DNA of 64,000 nt from a virus. This document shows positions 36,372-43,625 of the stretch, in pieces. A program made the position numbers and the translations under genes. The notes under the pieces were generated by a model. The model saw only the letters and a list, made by a program, of their open reading frames with translations. It was not told the DNA's origin and ran no database searches. The stretch covers positions 62,001-126,000 of IMG/VR virus record IMGVR_UViG_3300009506_000001; one strand, written 5' to 3'. Within the stretch, counting starts at the first letter, position 1, and every line of letters starts with the position of its first letter.

Positions 36372-37039
36372 GACTTCCCTTTCTGTTTCTTGTAAAACAT
36401 ATTTATGCGATCCACTAAAGGCTTGACGTAATCGTCAATTTTTCGCTTGAATAACAACGGCATCATGCCTTTTTCCACCGCTATAAGCACGACAATGTCC
36501 TCAATAAACTCACCGAACAGTTCATCATACATCAGAGCATACGCTGTACATTGGAGGAAATAATCTTCAATCATGTCTTCAGTTTTGTTGTTATTTGAGG
36601 TCTTGAAATCGATGATAGATAGCACACCGTCGTATTCGGCAACTAGATCAACACGCCCTGCTATTTTGAGCATGTCGCTGTAAAGCGGAACCTCTTGGGC
36701 ACGAATGTTGCTAACCTTATTCAAACGAAGCTTCAACTGGTTGAACAGCTTCACGTTTAATGGGTCGTGTCCCTTAGCGGGGTTCTCGACGTTATTAAGG
36801 TAATCCTCAGCCAGTTTGTGAACAGCTGTGCCACGTTCGGCACATCGCTTCATCTCCTTATCAGCCTTTTGAGGACCAAGACTGTTACGCCAATCTTCTA
36901 ACCAAGGTTTTTCTTTGGCACCAAGAACGGTGGTGACGGATGGGTATTTCACCCCCGAAGGTGTTGTGTACCAACGTTGTCCGTTTGTGATTTTGTCTGT
37001 AAGTTCCTGAATAGGTGGAACGTTTGTGTGAATAAACAT
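36368..37039 (-). CDS. PD-(D/E)XK exonuclease (RecB/MGME1-like)
   Basis: The 223-residue protein shows the core of PD-(D/E)XK nucleases: an N-terminal YPSVTTVLGAKEK segment, ERGTAVHKLAEDYL, then GRVDLVAEYDGVLSIIDFKTS with metal-binding Asp and the D-x-K signature, and QCTAYALMYDELFG with the conserved Gln-Tyr helix. This arrangement matches RecB-like and MGME1-type single-strand exonucleases. A role in DNA degradation or recombination is likely. It overlaps the protease gene by ATGA. CTAAATA lies just before its ATG but is a weak promoter candidate. Confidence 0.8.
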   Translation of the reverse strand: MFIHTNVPPIQELTDKITNGQRWYTTPSGVKYPSVTTVLGAKEKPWLEDWRNSLGPQKADKEMKRCAERGTAVHKLAEDYLNNVENPAKGHDPLNVKLFNQLKLRLNKVSNIRAQEVPLYSDMLKIAGRVDLVAEYDGVLSIIDFKTSNNNKTEDMIEDYFLQCTAYALMYDELFGEFIEDIVVLIAVEKGMMPLLFKRKIDDYVKPLVDRINMFYKKQKGKS

Positions 37040-37054
37040 GAAGTATTTAGCTTC

Positions 37055-37387
37055 TTATTTTCCTGCCAAACGTCTGTTCATCCTTGTGACTAGTTTCGAC
37101 TGTTGTTGGTGCTTAGAGATTCTGGTCTTCATGACACGTACTCCCTTGCGAGCACGGTTGACTTTCTTACCATGACGACGTTTCTTAGGGTCCTTTCTTT
37201 TCGCACACGCTTGTGGTGTAGCGACTATTTTACCTTTTTTTGGACCAGAAGTGCAACGGAATTGACGCTTTATTTGTCCACCCACCCGTTTGAACTGACG
37301 AATAGCGGCTTCAGAAAGAATGTTACCCTCTTCGTCTAGGTATACTTCCTCGCAACATTCTTCACAAATGATTTCGAAAAGTTTCAT
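37055..37387 (-). CDS. Basic protein, possible processed internal head protein (110 aa)
   Basis: The N-terminal 26 residues are acidic and hydrophobic (MKLFEIICEECCEEVYLDEE) and end in LSE-A, a match to the T4 prohead protease consensus (L/I)xE-(A/G). The remaining 84 residues are strongly basic (KRKDPKKRRHGKKVNRARKG) and include two Cys that may bind metal. The layout, acidic propeptide, cleavage site, basic DNA-binding chain, is that of T4 internal proteins. This is an inference; no homologue was recognised. It lies in the late operon begun at 38851. Confidence 0.6.
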   Translation of the reverse strand: MKLFEIICEECCEEVYLDEEGNILSEAAIRQFKRVGGQIKRQFRCTSGPKKGKIVATPQACAKRKDPKKRRHGKKVNRARKGVRVMKTRISKHQQQSKLVTRMNRRLAGK

Positions 37388-37749
37388 GCTGGTACTCCTG
37401 TTGTTCCTGGTGTAGCGGCTCCCTGCTGTTGTCCCTGTGCTTTTGTCTGGGCAGTCAACGCTTGTTCTTTGCGAGCAAGGTCCATTTTCATTCTAGCGAT
37501 TCGCTCTTCCATCTTTTTGATCTGCAGGCGTTCCGTAGCTAATGGATCATTAGCCTTGTTGGCTTGGATTGCCTTTTCTTTATTCTGTAGGTCCTGCTGC
37601 TGAGCACGAATAGCACGTTGCGGTGATGCAGTTGCAACTTTTTGTGCTTTCTTTGCCTGAGCAACAACGTCGGCCGGCGACATCGTGGCAGGGTCAAAGG
37701 AGATGGTCTGCTCAAGCTCGGACAGATATTCTTTGAATGTCCTATCCAT
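37384..37749 (-). CDS. Hypothetical coiled-coil protein (121 aa)
   Basis: It begins MDRTFKEYLSELEQ, similar to capsid-targeting N-termini of T4 internal proteins. Residues about 45-100 form a long charged coiled coil (ERLQIKKMEERIARMKMDL). The tail is Gln/Gly/Thr-rich. It is co-transcribed with two other putative head-associated proteins and overlaps the next by ATGA. The function is unknown. Confidence 0.55.
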   Translation of the reverse strand: MDRTFKEYLSELEQTISFDPATMSPADVVAQAKKAQKVATASPQRAIRAQQQDLQNKEKAIQANKANDPLATERLQIKKMEERIARMKMDLARKEQALTAQTKAQGQQQGAATPGTTGVPA

Positions 37750-37750
37750 T

Positions 37751-38851
37751 TTAACGACGCAATGCCTTCAGAAGCATGTCAGCAAGTTCCATCTTGGAGA
37801 TGGATGTGTTGCCAATTCCCTTGCCACTGACCTCTTCCATTTCAGGCTCAGCGTTGATATCAATGTCTTCGGGCTTAGCCTCAACGTTGATGTCAACGTC
37901 TTCAGCAGGGGCACTTCCAAGACCTTTGCCTTCATCGGATGCAAGATCGTGCTTATATTTTGCTAGTTTTGCGATCTGCTTAGATTCTTTCTCGGCTTCC
38001 TTCTTGTCATTGTAGTAATCTTCCATGTCAAGAATTTCTTCCTCCTGCTTCACTTTCTCAGCAGCTTGACGAGCCGTTGCCTCAGCAGCACGGGCTTCTG
38101 CTTCGGCCTTGCGGGCCTCTGCGTCAGCTTTCATCATATCGATGACCTGTGTTAGAGCAGATGCAGCAGCTTCTTCACCGGGAGGCTCAGCACCAAGGTC
38201 AGCAACCTCACCTGTGTCGGCTGTCATATCCTCACCTTCGCCCGGTACAGGGGCTTCACCTTCAGCAGGTGCCTCAGCTCCAGCATTCATGTCAACACCT
38301 TCGCCAGCACCGCCCTCAACGTTGATCTCCTCTTCCTCGTCTTCGGGAATATCTCCCCACTCAACGTTGATGATATCAAACTGCTTTCTTAGCTTCCAAA
38401 GAACCTCAGCAATTTCGATTGAATCGTTTTCGTCGTCCTCGTCCTCGTCCGCACCGGCAAGTGCAGACTGAAGTGCCTGTGCGAAACTGTCTGCCTGGTC
38501 TTCAGGAACCCAAACCTTTACCATTGACCCTTTTTCATCTTCTAGGACAAACCCTGCACTATCATCACCCTTTTCTTCGGCAGCCTTTGCAGCAGTCTTT
38601 AGTTTGGCGATAACATCATCACGGTCGAAGTCACTCTCTTCGGCCTCATTAAGGAAACTGCTGAACTGAAACCCTTCACCGACAAGATGGAAGGAATAAG
38701 GCAACCCTACTGCACGTCGGTGCACCTTTCTTTTCTTGCTCTTTTTCTTTGTTTTTGAGCCGAGAGGTTCACGAAATCCTGCGATAGCACCAGCAGATGT
38801 GACGCCTGCAGCACCACCAGCAGCCGTTTCTTTGATGAGTTCTTTTAGCAT
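37751..38851 (-). CDS. Acidic Ala/Glu-rich protein, possible head-internal or scaffold protein (366 aa)
   Basis: The N-terminus is basic (SKTKKKSKKRKVHRR). Near residue 66 is FLNE-A, again fitting the T4 prohead protease site. Residues about 70-170 look folded. From about 190 it is low complexity, with runs of Glu/Ala/Gly and a long Ala/Glu/Lys helix (DAEARKAEAEARAAEATARQ). The C-terminus ends in a short helix (SKMELADMLLKALRR). Composition resembles core or scaffold proteins. It is led by a late promoter and followed by related genes. No family was recognised. Confidence 0.55.
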   Translation of the reverse strand: MLKELIKETAAGGAAGVTSAGAIAGFREPLGSKTKKKSKKRKVHRRAVGLPYSFHLVGEGFQFSSFLNEAEESDFDRDDVIAKLKTAAKAAEEKGDDSAGFVLEDEKGSMVKVWVPEDQADSFAQALQSALAGADEDEDDENDSIEIAEVLWKLRKQFDIINVEWGDIPEDEEEEINVEGGAGEGVDMNAGAEAPAEGEAPVPGEGEDMTADTGEVADLGAEPPGEEAAASALTQVIDMMKADAEARKAEAEARAAEATARQAAEKVKQEEEILDMEDYYNDKKEAEKESKQIAKLAKYKHDLASDEGKGLGSAPAEDVDINVEAKPEDIDINAEPEMEEVSGKGIGNTSISKMELADMLLKALRR

Positions 38852-38882
38852 AGTGAGTTCCTTATATAAACCAATTCGTTTA

Positions 38883-38890
38883 TATTTATG
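38883..38890 (-). promoter_or_regulatory. Late promoter (CATAAATA) for the 38851-34846 operon
   Basis: Minus-strand CATAAATA predicts +1 at 38877 and a 26-base leader with AAGGA before the ATG. Confidence 0.65.
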
Positions 38891-38911
38891 GTTTTAGACG
38901 TTCTTACTCAC

Positions 38912-38938
38912 AAAAAGAAACCCGCAGATGCGGGTTTC
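38912..38938 (-). terminator. Rho-independent terminator
   Basis: On the minus strand a 10-bp stem (GAAACCCGCA with its complement) has a 2-base spacer at the apex and is followed by TTTTTG. It ends the two-gene unit starting at 39555, just before the late promoter of the next operon. Confidence 0.85.
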
Positions 38939-38966
38939 AGAACAGAATGCGAAATCTATGATTGCA

Positions 38967-39296
38967 TTACGATATTTGGCTAGGTTTGAAAGTTCTCCAT
39001 TTGATATCAGGAAGTTCTCGACCAGTGTGCTCGATAAAATCATCAAAAGCAAAGAGGGTTCGACGCTGCTGTTCTAGATATTCCTGATATTCATTCCAAG
39101 CGGTCAGCATTTCTTCTCGTTGTTCCTCAGAGAGATCCGTGACGTCAATCGCTTTCACATTCAGGTTCTTTGGGCTAGGAACATACGTAGGGATAACTAC
39201 ACGGTGGGTAACTTCCCCGTGAATGACCTGTTTACCTAGTACCTCGGTTTTGTGGTACGAGATGCTTTCAAGCTGATTTTCTTTCAACTTAGGCAT
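38967..39296 (-). CDS. Hypothetical protein (109 aa)
   Basis: The start MPKLKENQLESISYHK is chosen because it overlaps the upstream stop by 8 bases, the coupling style seen elsewhere here; a longer in-frame start would overlap by 83 bases. A short beta region (KQVIHGEVTHRVVIP) precedes a Glu/Gln-rich helix (SEEQREEMLTAWNEYQEYL). No family was recognised. It is followed by a terminator. Confidence 0.55.
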   Translation of the reverse strand: MPKLKENQLESISYHKTEVLGKQVIHGEVTHRVVIPTYVPSPKNLNVKAIDVTDLSEEQREEMLTAWNEYQEYLEQQRRTLFAFDDFIEHTGRELPDIKWRTFKPSQIS

Positions 39297-39555
39297 CGCC
39301 CTCGGCCTCGTTTGCGGCATCGACCCCTGCTCCAGCCTTTTCCTCTTCGGCCTGCATAACGACTGCAGCAATCTGGTTAGCGAGACCCTTCATGGCTGTC
39401 TGGGCCATCATCATGTCGGAACGGAACTCAAGCTCCTTCTGCTTCCAGTCGTCGTAGAAGGCGACCAGCTGCTGAGCTTCGGCGGGAAGGGACTCGACCA
39501 CAAGCGTCTTGCCTTCGATGGTTACAACTTTGGTTTCTTCTGCGTGTAGTTTCAT
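39289..39555 (-). CDS. Hypothetical protein (88 aa)
   Basis: It is first in a two-gene early unit with AGGAGA before the ATG and a near-consensus promoter. It is acidic and helical with an opening strand (TKVVTIEGKTLVVESLPAEA) and a hydrophobic-repeat helix (MMMAQTAMKGLANQIAAVV). No family was recognised. Confidence 0.55.
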   Translation of the reverse strand: MKLHAEETKVVTIEGKTLVVESLPAEAQQLVAFYDDWKQKELEFRSDMMMAQTAMKGLANQIAAVVMQAEEEKAGAGVDAANEAEGDA

Positions 39556-39579
39556 TATTATCTCCTGTTGCGTTTAACT

Positions 39580-39608
39580 ACTATACAATGGTTTTGTTTC
39601 TTTGTCAA
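39580..39608 (-). promoter_or_regulatory. Sigma70 promoter for the 39555 unit
   Basis: TTGACA, 17 bases, TATAGT; near-perfect consensus overlapping the end of the helicase gene. Confidence 0.8.
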
Positions 39609-40933
39609 CCGTTGATCGATGACATCAATCCTAACAAATTGTTACCACTGTTATCTATGTCAGAATCTTCTGGTGTTTCCTTTGGTTTTCCGCCCTTTGG
39701 TGGTAAGTTAAGATTATTTGGGTCTGTGATTCGTAGTGTGACTTTGTTATAGTCGAGGTAGATTGTTTGACCAACACCATCGCTGGAACGTGTTTTGAGA
39801 AACTTCAAAGCCATCTCACCCTTTGCTCTCATTGCGTCTGTCATTAGGATGCTAACGTAAACGTCAGTGGTATTGATCTTACTGATACCACCAGCAATGT
39901 GACTGTGATTGACTTCCGTTGCAGTAACAGCACCACGATTCTGCTGGGATGCTGTAATACCAACAGCGTTGTAGTCGTTTGCTATTTCACGAAGCTCTTC
40001 TGATGCTCGCTTATCTTTCTCGTGGATATTGTCGGCTGAGATCTTCTCATTTGAACCCATCAGATCGATGTAGTCGATCGCAATAACGTCCGGGATGAAT
40101 CCATTCTTCAACTCGAACTCTTTTAGGTATGCTCGAATCTGGTTGCTTGTTGCACCCTGTGACATACGCTTGATGAACAACGAGCCAGACTTATCACCCG
40201 CACAGTTAATGCGGTGTGCAACTTCGTCCTTTTGCCTCTGCCAGTCTCTCGTACCAACGCCTGCGACCATTGCAATGTAGCGTTGGTAAATCATTTCCTC
40301 AGACAACTCTAGACTAATATAGAGAGCGTTTAGTCCACGCTCGACATAGTTGAGAGCTAGGTTTGCCATAACGATCGACTTACCGCCACCTGAGTTAGCA
40401 GATAGTAGGAGCAACTGCTTACGAGCAAGACCACCACCAAGAACGTCATCAAATTCTTTCCAGCCAGTTGGCTCGTAAATTTCTGCGGTTAAAAGACGTT
40501 CAAGAGTCTTATTGACATCGTCAAATAAACTCGTACCCAAATCTTTCTGGAGGGAGATCAAGAGGGCATTCGTAACAAGGGTTTGAATGCCAGGAAACTC
40601 TTTCTCATTGCCGCTCTCATAAATTTCGGCGGCGTTCATTATAGCCTTTCTTAGGGCTTTGTCACGACAAAACCTTTCAACCTCGTTGGAACAGTAATCA
40701 ACTTTGTCTCGGGTTATATTGTCGTGGAGAGCAAACGCCTGGCCTGTTTCAGCGGCGATCTGTTGAGGTGTAGGTAGACTATTGTAGTCATTGTAGTACT
40801 CCTGAATAAACTTGACAGAGTCACGAGCCTCTGGGTCAAAGTATTCAGGTTGAATAATTGTAGTACACTTTGCGAAGACGTCGACCGACGATAGCATGTA
40901 CTCAATAAGCAAGATTTGCTTTTTCAGATTCAT
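39605..40933 (-). CDS. 41: Replicative DNA helicase, gp41-like (DnaB family)
   Basis: The 442-residue protein has the RecA-type helicase core: Walker A LLLSANSGGGKSIVMANLAL (about residues 182-201), ALYISLELSEEMIYQRYIA, Walker B IPDVIAIDYIDLMG, a glutamine sensor segment ITASQQNRGA, and an arginine-finger-like FLKTRSSDGVG. The N-terminal domain (LIEYMLSSVDVFAKC) pairs with the primase in this family. T4 gp41 is 475 residues. It unwinds DNA at the fork as a hexamer. Its own promoter overlaps the end of the upstream gene. Confidence 0.9.
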   Translation of the reverse strand: MNLKKQILLIEYMLSSVDVFAKCTTIIQPEYFDPEARDSVKFIQEYYNDYNSLPTPQQIAAETGQAFALHDNITRDKVDYCSNEVERFCRDKALRKAIMNAAEIYESGNEKEFPGIQTLVTNALLISLQKDLGTSLFDDVNKTLERLLTAEIYEPTGWKEFDDVLGGGLARKQLLLLSANSGGGKSIVMANLALNYVERGLNALYISLELSEEMIYQRYIAMVAGVGTRDWQRQKDEVAHRINCAGDKSGSLFIKRMSQGATSNQIRAYLKEFELKNGFIPDVIAIDYIDLMGSNEKISADNIHEKDKRASEELREIANDYNAVGITASQQNRGAVTATEVNHSHIAGGISKINTTDVYVSILMTDAMRAKGEMALKFLKTRSSDGVGQTIYLDYNKVTLRITDPNNLNLPPKGGKPKETPEDSDIDNSGNNLLGLMSSING

Positions 40934-40964
40934 AGCGTTCCTTATCTTATTATTGTGTGGAACA

Positions 40965-40993
40965 ACTATACTGTGCTAGGAGATGTAAATCAA
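40965..40993 (-). promoter_or_regulatory. Sigma70-type promoter for gp41
   Basis: TTGATT, 17 bases, TATAGT, with predicted +1 near 40958 and a 25-base leader with AAGGA. Confidence 0.75.
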
Positions 40994-42042
40994 CTGATTT
41001 CACGTATAGGAGGATACGTTGAATCAATAACGGTATCGAACGCAAACAGCTCACGACCCGAAACAAATAGGGACAATTCTGCGTTGGCAGCAGTAATCTT
41101 ACTTGCATCAATGACTTGGTTTTTAACCTTATCAATGTTCGTGTATGGGTCTAGTCCAAGAAGCACATACACTTCTCGAGCTCCAAGACCCCTTGGTCCT
41201 GGTGGAGTGCCTGTGCTGTCGGTGTCAAGGGAACTAAAGTAGAACGATGAACCATCAGGTAGGGTTCCATCGGTCATTTCAGGTATGAGTGCATCGAACG
41301 TTCGAACCTTGTATCGCTTACCCTGAATGAGAATGGTTCCATAATCATCCCAAGGCGAATCAACGCTCGGTAGTGTTCCAATGTTGTATGTCTGGACAAG
41401 GCTGGTTAATCCATCCGGAGACTTATAGGTAATGTCCAGCGATATGCTGTTAGGTTCAGGGATAACATCGTTGAGAGTTGCAACTGTAAGAAGCGTCCCT
41501 GTCGCAGTTAGCTGGAACTGCTCGGCAGCTGTTGTAGTTGTTGTTTCAACAACACCGGTCGATGTTGATCGGGCAATCATCTGTGCTAGACCGGACTGTG
41601 GGTCTGGGAAATGAATGATCAGGTTGTTTGCATCAACAATCTCAATGGTGAAATTTGTAGTTTCAATCTGAGTCTGAGCTTCCGTTGTGCCACGCAGTGC
41701 ACATGAGACGGTGTTGTCCGTATCAACAGATGTTGCAGCTGTGCTATTAATGAGCACCTGAACCGAAGGCACAACGCCCATGTTGTGATTGACAAACCAA
41801 TCTGTAGCAGCCACAGATTGTGTGTGGTTGTAGAGAGCACGCCGGGCTGAGTAGTCAGTCAGCCCGGGAACCCGTGCTGGTAAATCTCCACGAAGGTAGT
41901 CCTGTTTCCGGCCAATGCGATACAATTCACCACGACAGCCTTCTGTGATGGTGCAACGTTGCACTACCTCAAGGCCATACTTGTTTTCAGGAATTTCAAT
42001 TTCCCTTTTACATACGGTGCATTTGTAGTCAATGACAGCCAT
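40990..42042 (-). CDS. Putative virion protein with N-terminal zinc ribbon (350 aa)
   Basis: Residues about 8-36 form a zinc ribbon (CTVCKREIEIPE, then CTITEGCRG). Residues about 78-160 are a copy of the domain seen in the short adhesin-like proteins of the late block (ATDWFVNHNMG, PSVQVLINS, NNLIIHF). The rest is beta-rich, then helical (PYTNIDKVKNQVIDASKI). It follows a gene with a consensus late promoter, so virion association is likely. No named family was recognised. Confidence 0.5.
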   Translation of the reverse strand: MAVIDYKCTVCKREIEIPENKYGLEVVQRCTITEGCRGELYRIGRKQDYLRGDLPARVPGLTDYSARRALYNHTQSVAATDWFVNHNMGVVPSVQVLINSTAATSVDTDNTVSCALRGTTEAQTQIETTNFTIEIVDANNLIIHFPDPQSGLAQMIARSTSTGVVETTTTTAAEQFQLTATGTLLTVATLNDVIPEPNSISLDITYKSPDGLTSLVQTYNIGTLPSVDSPWDDYGTILIQGKRYKVRTFDALIPEMTDGTLPDGSSFYFSSLDTDSTGTPPGPRGLGAREVYVLLGLDPYTNIDKVKNQVIDASKITAANAELSLFVSGRELFAFDTVIDSTYPPIREIS

Positions 42043-42051
42043 TAAATATCC

Positions 42052-42339
42052 TTATTTGGCTAGAGCAATACTTGTGGTCTGCTCCAGATATGGCTTTTCA
42101 GCGTCTGTGGAAGGTTCCATTGGATCAACAGCAAGTGCAGCCTTACGAATGGTGATGTCACCATCAATGTTTGTTGCTAGGAATGGGGCCATTGCCATGC
42201 CCATCTGTTGTGGACCAGTCTGGACCATCTGGATGGCTCGGACCTTGGATAGTGTGAGGGTAAACTCATCGTCGCTCTCGATACGACCAATGATTTCTTC
42301 ACCGGAAAGTAGCTTCATGGAACGGATTTCTTGTGACAT
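42052..42339 (-). CDS. Small conserved-looking protein (95 aa), Sm-like pattern
   Basis: The opening SMKLLSGEEIIGRIESDDEFTL region resembles the first two strands of LSm-like folds, followed by ATNIDGDITIRKAAL. Similar small proteins accompany structural genes in marine T4-like phages. It has AGGAGA upstream and a consensus late promoter. The function is unknown, and the fold suggestion is tentative. Confidence 0.5.
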   Translation of the reverse strand: MSQEIRSMKLLSGEEIIGRIESDDEFTLTLSKVRAIQMVQTGPQQMGMAMAPFLATNIDGDITIRKAALAVDPMEPSTDAEKPYLEQTTSIALAK

Positions 42340-42357
42340 AATTATCTCCTGTTTGTA

Positions 42358-42365
42358 TATTTATA
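42358..42365 (-). promoter_or_regulatory. Consensus T4 late promoter (TATAAATA)
   Basis: The octamer is identical to the T4 consensus on the minus strand; predicted +1 at 42352 and a 13-base leader with AGGAGA. Confidence 0.75.
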
Positions 42366-42618
42366 TGCGGATGCCTATTGCATAAAAATCAAAAGGGAAC
42401 AAGCCAATCTGCATCCAAAGCAATGAATATTCCTTTTGATAGAAGGCGTAACCAGACCAGATGAGGTGTGTTCCTAGAAACAAACAATATGGGATTGCAC
42501 TGTGGGCAGCCATAAATGGCGACACACTAATAATACAGGCAGCCGTCAGCATCATTACGGTAGCCAAGCCCTTCAATAGACCATGTCCGTTGAATCGTTC
42601 CTTGGAAGATTGAGTCAT
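42361..42618 (-). CDS. Small membrane protein (85 aa)
   Basis: Two to three hydrophobic segments are visible (LATVMMLTAACIISVSPFMAA, AIPYCLFLGTHLIWSGYAFY, and LLWMQIGLFPFDFYAIGI), with a polar N-terminus. It is likely an inner-membrane protein. No family was recognised; a holin or superinfection-exclusion role cannot be decided from sequence. Confidence 0.55.
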   Translation of the reverse strand: MTQSSKERFNGHGLLKGLATVMMLTAACIISVSPFMAAHSAIPYCLFLGTHLIWSGYAFYQKEYSLLWMQIGLFPFDFYAIGIRI

Positions 42619-42622
42619 ATTC

Positions 42623-42991
42623 TTATTCTTTTGATTTTAGTTGTTTTCTTCTTTGTTGAGCTTTTTGACGCTGTTTCGCAATACGATCAGCGTGCTGAGA
42701 ATTATCCTTTACTTCTTTGGATGAATCAACTAGCTCGCCCTCGTGGACCACAGTAACCGACTTTTTCAGAGCACGGTCAAACACTTCTTGCTCTTTTGGG
42801 GTGAGCTCTTTGGGTGGTTTTGTTCGGAGTTGGCGACGCTGCCTTGGTCGTGGAGGATGTTCCAAAAGTTTAAATATGGTCAGTGGTTTAGTAGGAAGAC
42901 CATCCCTTTCCCGCCGGGCATTTTCTCTGCGTTCTTGGCGTGTTTTGATTTTGGCTTCTTCGGTGGTTTCTACAAAAACTACTTTACTCAT
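42623..42991 (-). CDS. Basic hypothetical protein (122 aa)
   Basis: It is rich in Arg, Lys and Gln (RQERRENARRERDGLPTK, then RIAKQRQKAQQRRKQLKSKE), with a Pro-rich centre. It is probably largely extended or helical and able to bind nucleic acid. It overlaps its upstream gene by 8 bases. No family was recognised. Confidence 0.5.
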   Translation of the reverse strand: MSKVVFVETTEEAKIKTRQERRENARRERDGLPTKPLTIFKLLEHPPRPRQRRQLRTKPPKELTPKEQEVFDRALKKSVTVVHEGELVDSSKEVKDNSQHADRIAKQRQKAQQRRKQLKSKE

Positions 42992-43559
42992 AATCCTTTA
43001 AATCCTGTAATAGTGTTTCGTAACTGGATGTGCTGTCCCTACGAATGGCATAGCAATATGGGATGTTGTAGAGAATAATCTCCGAACCGTGCTCGATTCC
43101 TTCGTGGAGATTTTCACGTGTGTATGTATATTTGAGGACCTGTTCCATCAGCTGGTTGTTGCCGTGAAATTGGGATAAGATCGCATCAAATGCTTCCATA
43201 TAATCGGTGCTAGAATTGGTCACTTCCAGGCTATACATAAACTCAAACCCATTGATTGGAAATATATAAAATGGTTCTTTGTCATTTGTTTCAGCTATGA
43301 ACGAAGTGGGTCCATTGGCAAACATTGCCCGTTGCCGTAAGTTTGGAATATCGTCAAACGCTTCGTTAAACGTCTTTGCAAACTGGTCTTTGCCCTTTTG
43401 TTTGCGGCGGCGCAACTTCACTTTTTGGAAATCTTCGTAGCGTGATGGAAGGTTTTTAAGCAGTGGAAGTCCTTCGGCCATTTTCAGATAGGCTGAACAC
43501 TCCGCAACGACCGGGTGTACCTTTTTGGATTTGCCGTGTAATACTTCGTCTAAATTCAT
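42984..43559 (-). CDS. Hypothetical protein (191 aa)
   Basis: The start MNLDEVLHGKSKKVHP is chosen because a late promoter and a purine-rich site lie just upstream; a longer start would overlap the promoter. It has a basic segment (KVKLRRRKQKGKDQF), then a mixed alpha/beta domain (FYIFPINGFEFMYSLEV) and a C-terminal acidic helix. A similar arrangement is common in marine T4-like phages without known function. Confidence 0.55.
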   Translation of the reverse strand: MNLDEVLHGKSKKVHPVVAECSAYLKMAEGLPLLKNLPSRYEDFQKVKLRRRKQKGKDQFAKTFNEAFDDIPNLRQRAMFANGPTSFIAETNDKEPFYIFPINGFEFMYSLEVTNSSTDYMEAFDAILSQFHGNNQLMEQVLKYTYTRENLHEGIEHGSEIILYNIPYCYAIRRDSTSSYETLLQDLKDYE

Positions 43560-43578
43560 TTGTTTGACCCTCAAAGGG

Positions 43579-43586
43579 TATTTATC
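43579..43586 (-). promoter_or_regulatory. Late promoter (GATAAATA), minus strand
   Basis: Predicted +1 at 43573 and a 14-base leader to the ATG at 43559. It is paired back-to-back with the plus-strand fibre promoter. Confidence 0.6.
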
Positions 43587-43591
43587 CTTTT

Positions 43592-43599
43592 CATAAATA
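43592..43599 (+). promoter_or_regulatory. Late promoter (CATAAATA) for the fibre genes
   Basis: Predicted +1 at 43605 and a 21-base leader with AGGAGA before the ATG at 43626. Confidence 0.65.
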
Positions 43600-43625
43600 C
43601 GAAGACACCAAGGAGACTGCACTCA

